Source of the DNA: Bifidobacterium bombi DSM 19703
GTDB lineage: Bacteria; Actinomycetota; Actinomycetes; Actinomycetales; Bifidobacteriaceae
Assembly: GCF_000737845.1 (NCBI RefSeq)
Contig: NZ_ATLK01000001.1
Location: 1,240,001-1,304,000 of the forward strand
Direction of reading: 5' to 3'
DNA length: 64,000 nt
Positions within the stretch are counted from its first letter, which is position 1. Each line of letters begins with the position of its first letter. Made by a program: the position numbers and the translations under genes. Of the stretch, positions 34,768 to 44,359 are shown piece after piece. The notes beneath the pieces were generated by a model. The model was not told the origin of the DNA and did not search any database. It saw only the letters and a program-made list of their open reading frames with translations.

Positions 34768-35268
34768 CTAGTGGTCGGGCGGGTCTCGCGCCAGCGTGTC
34801 TGGAGCGACCTGGGCGCGCAGCTCGTCCGGCAGCCGAGGTTTGGGATGACGGGCCATGTACTCCGGCTCCATGGCCTTGACCGCCGGGTCCAGCCAGTGA
34901 CACAGGCTGCGGATATAGGACACCGCCACCCAATACTGAGCTTGACGCTCCTCCAAACGCTTGATCTGCTTGTCTTGGTCGTCAACCTGGGTGCGTAAAG
35001 GCTCGATGATGTCCTCGCGCATGATCTCCGTGGCCTCGTGGGCCGCCTGCACGGCCATCTGCTCGGTAGCGGCCCTGCTCTGCCGCCGCCCCGCCCACGC
35101 CGCTATCAACGCGCTCAACGCGCCGGACCCGACCATGGCCGGCAGCAGGACCATGAGCAGGTCCTTATCCAACAACAAATCCATCAAAGGCATACACAAC
35201 ACCAATCCGCCAAACATACGGCTCCAATCGACTGGGATATATCGCAGTAAACGGGATAACAAAATCAT
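34768..35268 (-). CDS. Membrane-anchored coiled-coil protein of the late operon
   Basis: From the ATG at 35268 (ATGA overlap with the fibre gene) the protein has 166 residues: a hydrophobic N-terminal part with two segments (MFGGLVLCMPLMDLLL, LLMVLLPAMVGSGALSALIAAW), a long helix (TEQMAVQAAHEATEIMREDI, DDQDKQIKRLEERQAQYW) and a Trp/Pro-rich C-terminus. It is not a recognised holin, but its position between the fibre and endolysin and its topology allow a role as a second holin, a spanin-like or an adsorption-related protein. Confidence 0.6.
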   Translation of the reverse strand: MILLSRLLRYIPVDWSRMFGGLVLCMPLMDLLLDKDLLMVLLPAMVGSGALSALIAAWAGRRQSRAATEQMAVQAAHEATEIMREDIIEPLRTQVDDQDKQIKRLEERQAQYWVAVSYIRSLCHWLDPAVKAMEPEYMARHPKPRLPDELRAQVAPDTLARDPPDH

Positions 35269-37031
35269 CGTGCGCAAATCAGTTTGGCGGTGATGCTGCT
35301 CCGCAGCCCGTTCATTGCGGTGAAATTCGGAGATTCTATACGCCACCCGATGCAATCCCCGGCTTCAAGGTACGCAAAGTGAGGTGGCACGGGGAATTCC
35401 ACCCATGACCCTTCGCAGCGTGCGTAAATATTCGTGGGTATTCTATCGTACCCGTTGAAATTATTCTTAGCTCTTGAAGCGGCAATGATGATTTCAGGCT
35501 CACCTTGCCGAAATACGTTAGCTATTCCGCTTATTTCGTAGACGCCAGCCAAAGGCACTTGCAAGAAACCATTCTTCAAAGAATACTGTGATGCTCCGTT
35601 TATCGTCCTGACTTCCTTGAAAGTCACCTCCCAAGGACCATCATCGTTAACTGAGTTATATGCCTGACCGATGGAAATACGATCTGCTGGTGCACCATTG
35701 ATAGTGACCCCATGGTTGCTGTCAACCTGAATAAAGCTTCCACCATTTACCCCAATAGTGACAGACTCTTCGTGTGGTGAATCCCGGGCAGTTATAACTC
35801 TATGCTGCCCCATACACACGAAGAATTCTTTTACGGTCCTATCGTCGCTAATGTTGCCGGATATCCCCCAGTGGATGATTTCCTTACCGTCATTTCTTTT
35901 CTCAATAAGTGATATTCCCCCAGTGTGATTAGATAATATATCAGCTTGCCGCATCGCCATATATGTGCCATTTTGCGATGTTTGGAAACCACCGACCGCG
36001 TTCACGCCGTTGGCATTAGCTGTGAACAGTTCTTTCTCATCCTTGCTTTTTACGAAGAACCCGTTGGCGTCGAACCCGGTCAGCCCATCGGGTGTGGTGA
36101 ACCTGCCAGAACTGACAATCGCTGCCGTAACATCACCAACGTTGACTTTGTCAGCGGTTACGCTTTGTGCTGCAATTTGAAGCGCGGTAACAGCATTTGC
36201 CATTATTTTTCCGGTTGTTATTGCATTATCGGCTATTTCCGTGGTTCCAACTGACGATGCTACAAGCACCTTGTTTGCCATCAAAACCATGTCATTCCAA
36301 TCGGCACCATTCCACACATAGATTCCTGTAACATTCCCGTTCTGAACGGACGCGATTTTAAACCACAAGTCACCATCAGCAACAAGTGAAGTATCTGGAG
36401 GTGTTACGCCACTGAATATTTTATTTTTCTGATCGGCTGTTAATCTGGCTTGACTTGCAGTATCCAATGCTTTTTGTGCATTTTTCTGCACTGCATCAAT
36501 ATCAGCTTTATTGACTGCTCCGATGACCGTAACCATTATAGGTTCGGATTCTTCACTTACATTCGGAGCACTCTCTCCTTTATCATTATGCGCGTCATCA
36601 AAAGCCACTGCAGTAATCGTTAACCTAGTACCGTCTTGCATATCGGCTTTAGACTGCGATCCGGATCTAGACAACTCACCGAAATCATAAATAACACCAT
36701 TGCAATCTTTAGCAGTTATTTTGATATGACTGAAATCGGCTGGTATACCTTTTTCGAGTGTCCCATCCCAATTTACAATCACGCCGCCGGCAACACTGGA
36801 AGCGGTCAGTCCAGTGGGCCGCCCAGGAGGTGTGGTATCACCTACCCATTGAGCCACACCGGAACGACCAGCGTCTGTGCCGACAATGGTCCTTGATCCA
36901 TCGGCATTATGGATAGTGATACTACCGGCTTTACGGGTCTGCTGCCTCCTGCTCTTATCTAAAGCCAGTTGCGCCAAAGCAGTAGCGGCATCAATGGGAT
37001 CTGACGAAGTTATATTTGGATGAAAAACCAT
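35265..37031 (-). CDS. Tail fibre / receptor-binding candidate
   Basis: A 588-residue protein at the end of the tail module. A short N-terminal helix (AATALAQLALDKSRRQQTRK) leads to an FnIII-like domain (TTPPGRPTGLTASSVAGGVIVNWD to about residue 175), a coiled coil (NKADIDAVQKNAQKALDTAS), a VADGDLWFK repeat-type domain, a helical stalk (AITTGKIMANAVTALQIAAQ) and a C-terminal beta-rich domain resembling C1q/TNF-like heads (VTFKEVRTINGASQYSLK, VPLAGVYEISGIANV). Its DNA is clearly more AT-rich than the neighbouring genes, as expected of a swapped host-range gene. Confidence 0.75.
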   Translation of the reverse strand: MVFHPNITSSDPIDAATALAQLALDKSRRQQTRKAGSITIHNADGSRTIVGTDAGRSGVAQWVGDTTPPGRPTGLTASSVAGGVIVNWDGTLEKGIPADFSHIKITAKDCNGVIYDFGELSRSGSQSKADMQDGTRLTITAVAFDDAHNDKGESAPNVSEESEPIMVTVIGAVNKADIDAVQKNAQKALDTASQARLTADQKNKIFSGVTPPDTSLVADGDLWFKIASVQNGNVTGIYVWNGADWNDMVLMANKVLVASSVGTTEIADNAITTGKIMANAVTALQIAAQSVTADKVNVGDVTAAIVSSGRFTTPDGLTGFDANGFFVKSKDEKELFTANANGVNAVGGFQTSQNGTYMAMRQADILSNHTGGISLIEKRNDGKEIIHWGISGNISDDRTVKEFFVCMGQHRVITARDSPHEESVTIGVNGGSFIQVDSNHGVTINGAPADRISIGQAYNSVNDDGPWEVTFKEVRTINGASQYSLKNGFLQVPLAGVYEISGIANVFRQGEPEIIIAASRAKNNFNGYDRIPTNIYARCEGSWVEFPVPPHFAYLEAGDCIGWRIESPNFTAMNGLRSSITAKLICAR

Positions 37032-37040
37032 TATGCTCCC

Positions 37041-38264
37041 TTACTGGAATGGTGCCGGTGCTACGTCAAATTTGAGGGTTGCCTTATCGCTCTGGTCGCC
37101 TGACATCTCCATAAGTCGCAGATGATACATGCCGTCAGGCAAGGAAGGGAAACCATTAAGATATAAATCGACTGACTCACCGGGCCAGTATGAGCCAGCT
37201 GGATGTTTTGGATGGCCGTTGTTATCGGCGTCGTTAAAGTCGACGACACCAGTTATCTGCATGAGCTTGGTCCCACTTTGTGTCGCAACTCCTTGCACAT
37301 GGCTGCGGAGCAAATCGAGACCCTCAGTGTCGGTGTCCCCGTAAACGGTCTCCCTGAGCACAGGCGGGTCATTAGCACTGTTGATTAGATCCATGTGCTC
37401 CACGCAGGCCGTCACCGTACTCTCGTCTGTACCTGCGCCTGTCGCATACCAGCGGTGATAGCCATCCTGGTATGCGACATGAATATCCTCGACATCTCCA
37501 CCTTGTGGGGAATAAGTGAATGAGATAGGCAGTCGGTCGGCATCAAGGAAAACATCTGCGTCAGAGCCTGCAAGGAAACGCACACGAAAATGCCGTCCAT
37601 CCTGCGTACGATATGGTCTAAAAGTGATGTCCGGCCCACCCTGACAGTTGGTAATGTTTGAAAGTAGATTGGACACCGCGAGATTCTGCACGTTCCAAGC
37701 CTGGTAATTGGTGCGCTGATGGGCCCCTGCTTCGCCAAGATAGCTCCAGTCGAATGGCAGCGCGCCCCCCTGCTTGGCGGATGTGGCTATACGGCCCAGC
37801 TCGGAGCATATGCCTCGATATGACATCGACTCGAAGGATATGACGTCATCACTGTGCCCATCCTGGAAAGCACCGTCCCGGACCGCATACCGGTCGGCAA
37901 GGATGGTCATTGGGCTCTCCAGGCTGAATGTGGTGTCCAGGAAACCGTCCTCGCGAGCGCCGATTTTGCCCCAGAATATCGGGGTTGCTGTTCCGTATCC
38001 GCTGTTGTTGTCCATGTCGGTGACCCATTCGGTGACGATGGCGCGTCGTTGGGAGTCGAGTAGGGCATTACGTTCTGCGGCGGTGGATGCGGGGATGGCG
38101 GTCCATGGTATGGTTAGGCTACTTTCGTCTGTTTTTCCTGGGCCTTTGTCTGTGGTGGCGAAGCCGAAATCGCTGATGCCCATCTGCCATGAAAAGCTGG
38201 GGATGTCGATGGGGGCGATGATTTGTCCGGTGCGGGCGTCGCATATCCAATGTCTCCAGCTCAT
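37041..38264 (-). CDS. Minor tail protein
   Basis: 407 residues from the ATG at 38264, which overlaps the upstream stop in ATGA. The opening WRHWICDARTGQIIAPIDIP with GISDFGFATTDKGPG and the later RYAVRDGAFQDG region match a tail protein frequent in Actinobacteria siphophages, lying after Dit and thought to form the tail tip (Gp37-like). No enzymatic motif is visible. The track-length reading from 38366 adds 34 unsupported residues. Confidence 0.65.
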   Translation of the reverse strand: MSWRHWICDARTGQIIAPIDIPSFSWQMGISDFGFATTDKGPGKTDESSLTIPWTAIPASTAAERNALLDSQRRAIVTEWVTDMDNNSGYGTATPIFWGKIGAREDGFLDTTFSLESPMTILADRYAVRDGAFQDGHSDDVISFESMSYRGICSELGRIATSAKQGGALPFDWSYLGEAGAHQRTNYQAWNVQNLAVSNLLSNITNCQGGPDITFRPYRTQDGRHFRVRFLAGSDADVFLDADRLPISFTYSPQGGDVEDIHVAYQDGYHRWYATGAGTDESTVTACVEHMDLINSANDPPVLRETVYGDTDTEGLDLLRSHVQGVATQSGTKLMQITGVVDFNDADNNGHPKHPAGSYWPGESVDLYLNGFPSLPDGMYHLRLMEMSGDQSDKATLKFDVAPAPFQ

Positions 38265-39136
38265 CTGATGACTCCACGGTCCCATACGTCGACTTGTCGC
38301 AGTCCGCGCCACCAGAAAGCGGGACCATTTGTGTTGGGTTTGATGTCTACTATGATGTTGTGCCATCCGGCTTCCAGCTCAAGGATCCATGAAATGGTCT
38401 GTCGCTGATAATATATGCGTGGGATGAGGCACTCGTCATTTTCGTCGGTCAGTATTTTGTCGCCTTGGTGTGAGTCGCGGACTCTTGCGTAGCATGATGT
38501 GGTGTCACTGTCGCATTCGGCGCGGAAGGTGAAGCGTACTTCCACCAGTCGGTCGGTGGGGAGGTTGAAGCCTGTGGCCGCTTGTGCCCACCACCTGTCG
38601 GGAGTCCAATCCTGTATTAGGCTTTGCGTGTTGGATGCGTATCCTAGACGTCCCATGCTTGCGCCGTATGGTATCGCATAGTTTACACTCCCTATTGGCG
38701 ATGAGGATGATGTGGATGTGGCTCCAGCGGGTACGAGCATGTCACGCAATCGCAAGGAGCCCGATGGGATTTCTGGTGGAACAGGTGCTGCTGATGGCGT
38801 ACCTTGTACTACGTGTAGCTCTACTTGATTGTCCGGTATTCCGGTGTGGGCCACGAGATATATGCTGTCGATGCGTTCATATGCTCCGTCTCCCGCGGTA
38901 ACTTGTTCTATGGTGAGTCCGCCGGGCCAATAGGCTTCGACTGTCCCATCATCGCCAGCCATCCCGGATACCGCCACACCTGATTCGGCACGGTATCTGA
39001 GGCCTGATACGCCGCAAACCTCTAGACCGCAGATGACACCGGTGTTGTGCCATCCTGCCTGTATGATCCGACGATGCGTTAATGCGTCTAAACCGTTGCC
39101 TGACTCGTCGGGCGCTACACCCAAAGCCGTAACCAT
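38261..39136 (-). CDS. Minor tail / baseplate protein
   Basis: 291 residues, beta-rich, starting MVTALGVAPDESGNGLDALTHRR. The N-terminal half (GLRYRAESGVAVSGMAGDDG, IDSIYLVAHTG) resembles baseplate or BppU-like N-terminal domains; the C-terminal half (VEVRFTFRAECDSDTTSCYA, GWHNIIVDIKPNTNGPAFWW) looks like a carbohydrate-binding jelly roll. Position between Dit and the tail-tip protein supports a structural role at the distal tail, possibly glycan contact. Confidence 0.6.
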   Translation of the reverse strand: MVTALGVAPDESGNGLDALTHRRIIQAGWHNTGVICGLEVCGVSGLRYRAESGVAVSGMAGDDGTVEAYWPGGLTIEQVTAGDGAYERIDSIYLVAHTGIPDNQVELHVVQGTPSAAPVPPEIPSGSLRLRDMLVPAGATSTSSSSPIGSVNYAIPYGASMGRLGYASNTQSLIQDWTPDRWWAQAATGFNLPTDRLVEVRFTFRAECDSDTTSCYARVRDSHQGDKILTDENDECLIPRIYYQRQTISWILELEAGWHNIIVDIKPNTNGPAFWWRGLRQVDVWDRGVIR

Positions 39137-39172
39137 ATACTCCTCCTCATGTAATCATTTAAAACTTGGGAA

Positions 39173-40054
39173 TCAGATATAGGTGTCATGTAATTCCACC
39201 GTGACTGATCCATCTCCCACACTGGCTAAGTGCAGCGTCACTGACCCTCCCGGTCGCACACTGGGTACTGCGCGACGAACCAGACTTCGGCTGACATCGA
39301 TTCCACCCATACTGGCAGTCTGCGACCTACAGTCCAAAATCAGAGGCACACCTGATACGACTTTGCCGGACCATTCCAGAGACTGTTCTCCATCACAGAC
39401 AATGACCACACCGTCAGGCCAATCGCCTGATACTGTTAGACATGGGTATGCAGTGGCGGTTCCTCGGTTGGATAGTCGAAGTAGATCATGTCCTCCGGCA
39501 GCCCGACCATAGGATAAGGGGTACGCTAGGCCATTGGCGTTCTGACCGTAGGATAAACCTCCTAAGGGCCCGGACTGTGGGATGAGCTGGCCCTCCTGGG
39601 CCTGCCATGACAGTCGTTCCGGTCGCGGGCACACCACGGTGAGAGTCCCGGTCATCCTGCCCTCATGCCAGGCGGGGTCCACACTAACGGTGGCGTAGCC
39701 TTCCACATAAGTGTCATCGCCACCGTCCACGACCCTCAGCCTGACCGGAACGGAAGCCGCGGACAGGATACGAGACAGCGCCGTGATCACCTGCGAACGT
39801 TCTTCGCCCAAGGCGACCCAGTGCAGGGTCACGGTGCGTGAGGAGTAGATAATCGCGTCGGGAGCGATGTCATGTGCCCCATTGCCCGAGGCACGTTCGG
39901 CCATGGTGACCTTCGCCTCGGGTGTCGACCGCCATCCCTCGATGCCTTCACCGCTGACGCCCAGACAGTCTGGCCGGTCCTGTGACATGCTGCCGCTGAA
40001 CCTCACCTGACGGTCGCGGTAGTAGAGGATCGCGAATGCTGGCTGATAGCTCAT
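39173..40054 (-). CDS. Distal tail protein (Dit-like)
   Basis: 293 residues immediately after the tape measure, overlapping its stop by four bases. MSYQPAFAILYYRDRQVRFSG and GIEGWRSTPEAKVTMAERASGNGAH correspond to the N-terminal ring domain of phage tail-family proteins, and the C-terminal galectin-like half has GTATAYPCLTVSGDW, a phrase common in Dit proteins. It should form the hexameric hub linking tail tube and tip. Confidence 0.7.
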   Translation of the reverse strand: MSYQPAFAILYYRDRQVRFSGSMSQDRPDCLGVSGEGIEGWRSTPEAKVTMAERASGNGAHDIAPDAIIYSSRTVTLHWVALGEERSQVITALSRILSAASVPVRLRVVDGGDDTYVEGYATVSVDPAWHEGRMTGTLTVVCPRPERLSWQAQEGQLIPQSGPLGGLSYGQNANGLAYPLSYGRAAGGHDLLRLSNRGTATAYPCLTVSGDWPDGVVIVCDGEQSLEWSGKVVSGVPLILDCRSQTASMGGIDVSRSLVRRAVPSVRPGGSVTLHLASVGDGSVTVELHDTYI

Positions 40055-43000
40055 GACACTCCCATCATCGAGGCGCGCAGCTGGCGCGCGGCCGTCCGAC
40101 CGTTGATGGTGCCAGCCACATATGGATCCTTGACACCGTAATTGTTGATGGTCACCTGCATGGCCGGCATGGGCTTTTCCTTGCCGGTCTCGCCGCGATC
40201 GCCATCCTTGGAGAACAGGGCCCTCTGCTGGTCGCCGGTGAGCACCAGCTCAGGGTCCATGGTCCGGTTGCTGACCACGGTCACGCCCGGGGCCAAGTAT
40301 CCGCCCTTGTCGTACAGTCTGGGAACGATGCCGCCGTCCGCGTACCCTCCGGGCCTATCGAGCGCCGACAAGCTCCCGTACCGGTGGATCGCATAGTTGA
40401 GTCCAGCGTAGATGTTGGCGAGCGGCTCCGTGATGGGGTGTCCTGCGAAAGGTCCCGCATAGGCGGCGAAAGTGGGCGGGATGACTTGCATGAGGCCCTG
40501 CGACGGCATACCCGCCTTGGCGTTGCTATCCCAATTGTTAATCGCGTTGGGGTTACCTCCGGACTCCTGGTTCATGCGTCGCAACACGGTGTCAGCCCAG
40601 CTGGCCGGCTGTGCGAGCATCTGCAAGGCCTGGAGCACCAATGGCCTCCATCGCTGCACACCGGCACCACCGTCACCTCCAGGTGCCGGAGCGCCACCGC
40701 CAAACAGGCTCGCGGCCATGCTTTTGACCTTATCGACCAGGGCCTGCATGGTCTTTATAGGCAGTTGGGCGATCAGGCTTCCCCAGTCGCCGGCACCGAT
40801 GCCCGCCAGCGCGGTCTTGACCGGGTCAACGATCAGACGGTTGACCGTCCCACCTGGGTCACGCACGAATTCCATGACACTCTTGGCGGCGTCATGGAGC
40901 CAATGCTCGGCATCCTTGACTATGCCACCCATGTCGAATCCGGGCACAATTCCCCCAGTGGAAAACCCCATGTCCGCGCGGACGGCCGCGGGGCCGGACT
41001 GACGTGCCAGACGGTTCCACCGATAGACGTTGTCGGCACCTACGGCCCGGGTCCATTCGGGCACCATCCACGCCTCGCCGGGCGAGGTCAATGCCAAGAT
41101 CGTGTCCTGGCCGGGCGCGTAGCCGGGGTTAATGCCACCTTCCGCAAAATGCGCGTCCGGCAGCTTCAAATCAAGGCCTACCGCGCCAGCGACCTTGTTC
41201 CATACCGCCTGGATTCCATTGGTGTACACAGTGTCGACAACCCAGTGCACAGGTTTTGCCGCAGCATCCTTAATCTGATCCCAGGAGCGTCCAATCCAAT
41301 CCTTCGTTGCCTCGAACGCCTGCCCGATATCATGGATGCCGTCCTTGAACGGCCCGATGACATGATCGTTGATCCAATTCCAAGCATCCCTGAACTTTCC
41401 TACGATCCAGTCCCACACGGGACGAATGTGACCATTGTAGAAGTCGTTCCATATCATACCGAGGCCCCTGATTTCGGCCTTGAAACCGTCAATAATGTTC
41501 GTCTTGATCCAATTCCAAGCATCCCTGAACTTTCCTACGATCCAGTCCCACACGGGACGGACATAGTTGTTGTAGAAGTCGTTCCACCGGTCGCCAAGAG
41601 TTTTGATGCCTTCCTTGAAGGGTTTGACGACATTCGTGTCAATCCACTTCCACGCCCCGCCCATAATTTTGCGGATTGCTTTGAATGCGGGATCGATGAC
41701 GTTGTGCCAAAGGTACTCCACGGGCTTACGCAGCAGGTTAAAGGCGATTACCCACGGGCTAACGAAGACCGTCACGACGAAAGTTATCAGGAACTTAAAA
41801 ACCTGGCTTATTCCATGCCCGGCCGCCTTGACGAAATTCCAGAATCCTTGGAACACCGATTTGATTTTGTTCCACGCAGCCTTGAAGAAGTTGACAAACG
41901 GACCGGCAAACCATTTACCGACGGACTCGCAAGTGTGCTTGACCCCACGCATCAACTTGTCAACGGCGTCATGAAAAGGCTTGCACTTGTTATAAGCAAG
42001 GACGAAAGCACCGACTAGAAGGCCGACAACTGTCACGATCTTACCGATCGTGCTCCCTTTCCACACAAGCTCAAGCAGCCCGAACGCTGTTTTGAAAGCG
42101 GATACCGCTTTACGTGCCAAGCCCACCGCCAGCGTCAAGCCAACAACTCCAGTAACAACCCCAGCCAGCACTTTAGTGAGCGTCTTATGACTATCGGTGA
42201 AAGCTTTAATCTCCAACGCCCAGTCGGTCATGCCGCGCATGGATTTGGTGATGGCTGGAAGGAACTTGGAGGCGAGGGTGATGCGCGATGTTTCGAGCAT
42301 CTGGTTAAACCGTTCGGTCTGCACTCTGGCGGTGCGCTGTGTCTCACCCCAAGTGCTGATATCTTTGCCGTTCTTTTTGGCGGCATCGGATATGCCGTTG
42401 ACGTTGCTGGCGAAAGTCTTGGCCGATCCTCCCGAAAGCATGAGCGCCGTGTTCATGCCGGTGGCTCCACCCATGATTTTCTTCAACGCCTCCGTATACG
42501 TCTGCGCCTGCGGCGATCCTTGTTTGAGCTGATCGTTAAACCCCTTGCTCTTGGTATACATCTGTTCCCACTGGCGCACCAGCGAGGCCTGGGTGTCAGG
42601 CAGCGCTTTGAGACCTTTGCGGTAGTCGTTGAGGGTCACAGAACCGTCCATGACGCCTTTGGCCAGCTCCTTCGACGCTCCGGTGAGCTTACCGAACATG
42701 GTATCAGCATCCTGAGCGGCGAACTTGGACTGGTTGAAGGCGTCCAGAAGGATAGTGCCCGAAGGCCCCATCTTCTGCAGGATTGTTTCACTGAGATATC
42801 CTATAGTGCCGGTAAGCCCCCGTTTGCCGAGATTCTGGGCCACATCCACGCTGCTGATGCCGAATTGCTGCATCTCCTTGACAGCAACCTGATTGGGTGC
42901 CTGAAGATTACGGATCGTGTTGGCCAGCTCTTGTGTGGACTCCTGCGCGGAGGTGCCATGGGACGTGAGAGTTGCTATTGCCCCACCCACCTGGTCGAAG

Positions 43001-44079
43001 CCGATGCCGGCAGCCGAGGCGACTGGGAGCACCGTAGACAGAGATCCGGCGAACTCCTGCATGGTGGTCTTGGCCTCTCCGGAGGCGGCGACCAGCTGGT
43101 TGGTGACGCTGCTGGCCCTGTCAGCGGGGATGTTGTAGGAACGCATGATGGAGGTCAGTGCGTTGGTCATGACGCCAAGGTCGACCTGCTCGTCGGTGGC
43201 CCCCTGCGCGGCTGCCTTAAGGACCTTAAGACCGTCCGCGCCGCGGATCTGGGCCTTTTCCATTGTGTACATGCCCTCGGCGAGCTGGCTGGTGCTAATG
43301 CCCGTCTGGACGGCGATGTCTTTGATGCCCTCTTCCACTTGGTGGAGGTTCTTTGTGGACTCGCCGCCAGCCGTGACGAGCAGGTTCATTTGCTTTTCGA
43401 AGCCTTCGGCCGCATCGGTGCTGTTCTTCATCCATTGCGCCAGTCCGACCGCGCCCAGGCCGACACCGAGCAGGCTCAGGCTTCTGCGGGCACCGTCCCA
43501 GATGCCTTTGAGCTTACCGGATTTCCCGCCGACCCCTTCGAGGGCCTGTCCGAAGCTTGCCCATTTGGATGGCTGCTCCTCGGTGGCCTTGGCGAGGTCC
43601 TTGTTGGCCTTGGTCAGCTGCTCGGTGGTCTCCTTTGATGCATTCTTGGCGACTTTAAGAGCTTTCTCGGAAGTTTCCACACGCTCGTTGGTCTGTCTGA
43701 CTCTGGCTCTGGCTGCGTCGAGCTGCGCTTCGGCTTTGATGGCCTGTGAGGAGGCTGGACCATACTTCTCTACCTGTTCAGAAAGTCGTTTCTCAGCGGC
43801 CTCCTGGTTTTTGGCGGCGACGGCCGCTGCGTCGCGCGACTTGGAGATGTCCCGCGTCGCGTCTTGCACCGCCCTTTTGGCTTTGGACTCGGCATCCTGA
43901 AGAGCAGACACCTGTTCCTTGAGCACGTCGGTCTTGGACGTGGCCGTCATGGACTGGGTCCAGGCGCGTCCCGCGGACTGTCCCGCCTGGCTTGCCGCGT
44001 CTGTGGTGCCTGTCAGCAGTAGTTTGGCAAATTCCGCCAAATCGGGCAGCACGGGCACGTATGCGGGTTTCACAGCCAT
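40051..44079 (-). CDS. Tape measure protein with a lysozyme-like domain
   Basis: Sets tail length and helps DNA pass the wall. The 1342 residues comprise a coiled coil (about 50-170), a TP901-like tape-measure core (GIGFDQVGGAIATLTSHG, about 345), several hydrophobic helices (about 650-720), two 45-residue tandem units containing RPVWDWIVGKFRDAWNWI (about 860-960) and, at 1140-1245, a soluble-transglycosylase fold with NQESGGNPNAINNWD (catalytic Glu about 1172) and GLMQVIPPTFAAYA. The tail length implied is about 200 nm at 1.5 angstrom per residue. ATGA overlap with Dit. Confidence 0.92.
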   Translation of the reverse strand: MAVKPAYVPVLPDLAEFAKLLLTGTTDAASQAGQSAGRAWTQSMTATSKTDVLKEQVSALQDAESKAKRAVQDATRDISKSRDAAAVAAKNQEAAEKRLSEQVEKYGPASSQAIKAEAQLDAARARVRQTNERVETSEKALKVAKNASKETTEQLTKANKDLAKATEEQPSKWASFGQALEGVGGKSGKLKGIWDGARRSLSLLGVGLGAVGLAQWMKNSTDAAEGFEKQMNLLVTAGGESTKNLHQVEEGIKDIAVQTGISTSQLAEGMYTMEKAQIRGADGLKVLKAAAQGATDEQVDLGVMTNALTSIMRSYNIPADRASSVTNQLVAASGEAKTTMQEFAGSLSTVLPVASAAGIGFDQVGGAIATLTSHGTSAQESTQELANTIRNLQAPNQVAVKEMQQFGISSVDVAQNLGKRGLTGTIGYLSETILQKMGPSGTILLDAFNQSKFAAQDADTMFGKLTGASKELAKGVMDGSVTLNDYRKGLKALPDTQASLVRQWEQMYTKSKGFNDQLKQGSPQAQTYTEALKKIMGGATGMNTALMLSGGSAKTFASNVNGISDAAKKNGKDISTWGETQRTARVQTERFNQMLETSRITLASKFLPAITKSMRGMTDWALEIKAFTDSHKTLTKVLAGVVTGVVGLTLAVGLARKAVSAFKTAFGLLELVWKGSTIGKIVTVVGLLVGAFVLAYNKCKPFHDAVDKLMRGVKHTCESVGKWFAGPFVNFFKAAWNKIKSVFQGFWNFVKAAGHGISQVFKFLITFVVTVFVSPWVIAFNLLRKPVEYLWHNVIDPAFKAIRKIMGGAWKWIDTNVVKPFKEGIKTLGDRWNDFYNNYVRPVWDWIVGKFRDAWNWIKTNIIDGFKAEIRGLGMIWNDFYNGHIRPVWDWIVGKFRDAWNWINDHVIGPFKDGIHDIGQAFEATKDWIGRSWDQIKDAAAKPVHWVVDTVYTNGIQAVWNKVAGAVGLDLKLPDAHFAEGGINPGYAPGQDTILALTSPGEAWMVPEWTRAVGADNVYRWNRLARQSGPAAVRADMGFSTGGIVPGFDMGGIVKDAEHWLHDAAKSVMEFVRDPGGTVNRLIVDPVKTALAGIGAGDWGSLIAQLPIKTMQALVDKVKSMAASLFGGGAPAPGGDGGAGVQRWRPLVLQALQMLAQPASWADTVLRRMNQESGGNPNAINNWDSNAKAGMPSQGLMQVIPPTFAAYAGPFAGHPITEPLANIYAGLNYAIHRYGSLSALDRPGGYADGGIVPRLYDKGGYLAPGVTVVSNRTMDPELVLTGDQQRALFSKDGDRGETGKEKPMPAMQVTINNYGVKDPYVAGTINGRTAARQLRASMMGVS
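41371..41586. repeat. 135-bp direct repeat in the tape measure gene
   Basis: The blocks starting at 41371 and 41506 share a nearly identical stretch of about 50 bases and further matches downstream, an offset of 135 bases or 45 codons. It is an in-frame duplication. Confidence 0.8.
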
Positions 44080-44081
44080 GG

Positions 44082-44327
44082 TCAGCCTCCGGGGATGATA
44101 CGGGATGACAGGGAGTCCAGTTCGTTTCTGACCTGGACATCGAGGTCGTCTTCAGGGCGGTGTTGTTTTTGTCTCTTTTGCTCATCCCGTGCGAGCGCCA
44201 GGGAGAGCACGTTGTACGGTTTAAGCCCTCGCACAAGTACGGCGAGGGCTCTGAGTGTGATGTCTCCGCGCCAGTACTCCGCGATCGGGTCACGGGGGCT
44301 GTATTGCTCGCATAATGCGGCTTCCAA
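44082..44327 (-). CDS. Tail assembly chaperone, frameshift product C-terminal part
   Basis: Reading in this frame continues upstream of the first ATG as YAGWSPYTALDLLDAEGHPEELEAALCEQ, with DPIAEYWRGDITLRALAVLVRGL typical of the second tail chaperone (lambda GT-like). The frame is -1 relative to the preceding ORF and opens after a TGA at about position 44427, so it is most likely made by programmed -1 frameshifting near 44370-44420 and not from its own start. Placement just before the tape measure is diagnostic. Confidence 0.72.
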   Translation of the reverse strand: MEAALCEQYSPRDPIAEYWRGDITLRALAVLVRGLKPYNVLSLALARDEQKRQKQHRPEDDLDVQVRNELDSLSSRIIPGG

Positions 44328-44359
44328 CTCCTCGGGGTGACCTTCAGCGTCGAGGAGAT

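Noticed and set aside
40384-43638. Long plus-strand ORFs (544 and 483 codons) opposite the tape measure
   Set aside because: Reverse-strand images of a GC-rich gene; no recognisable domains.
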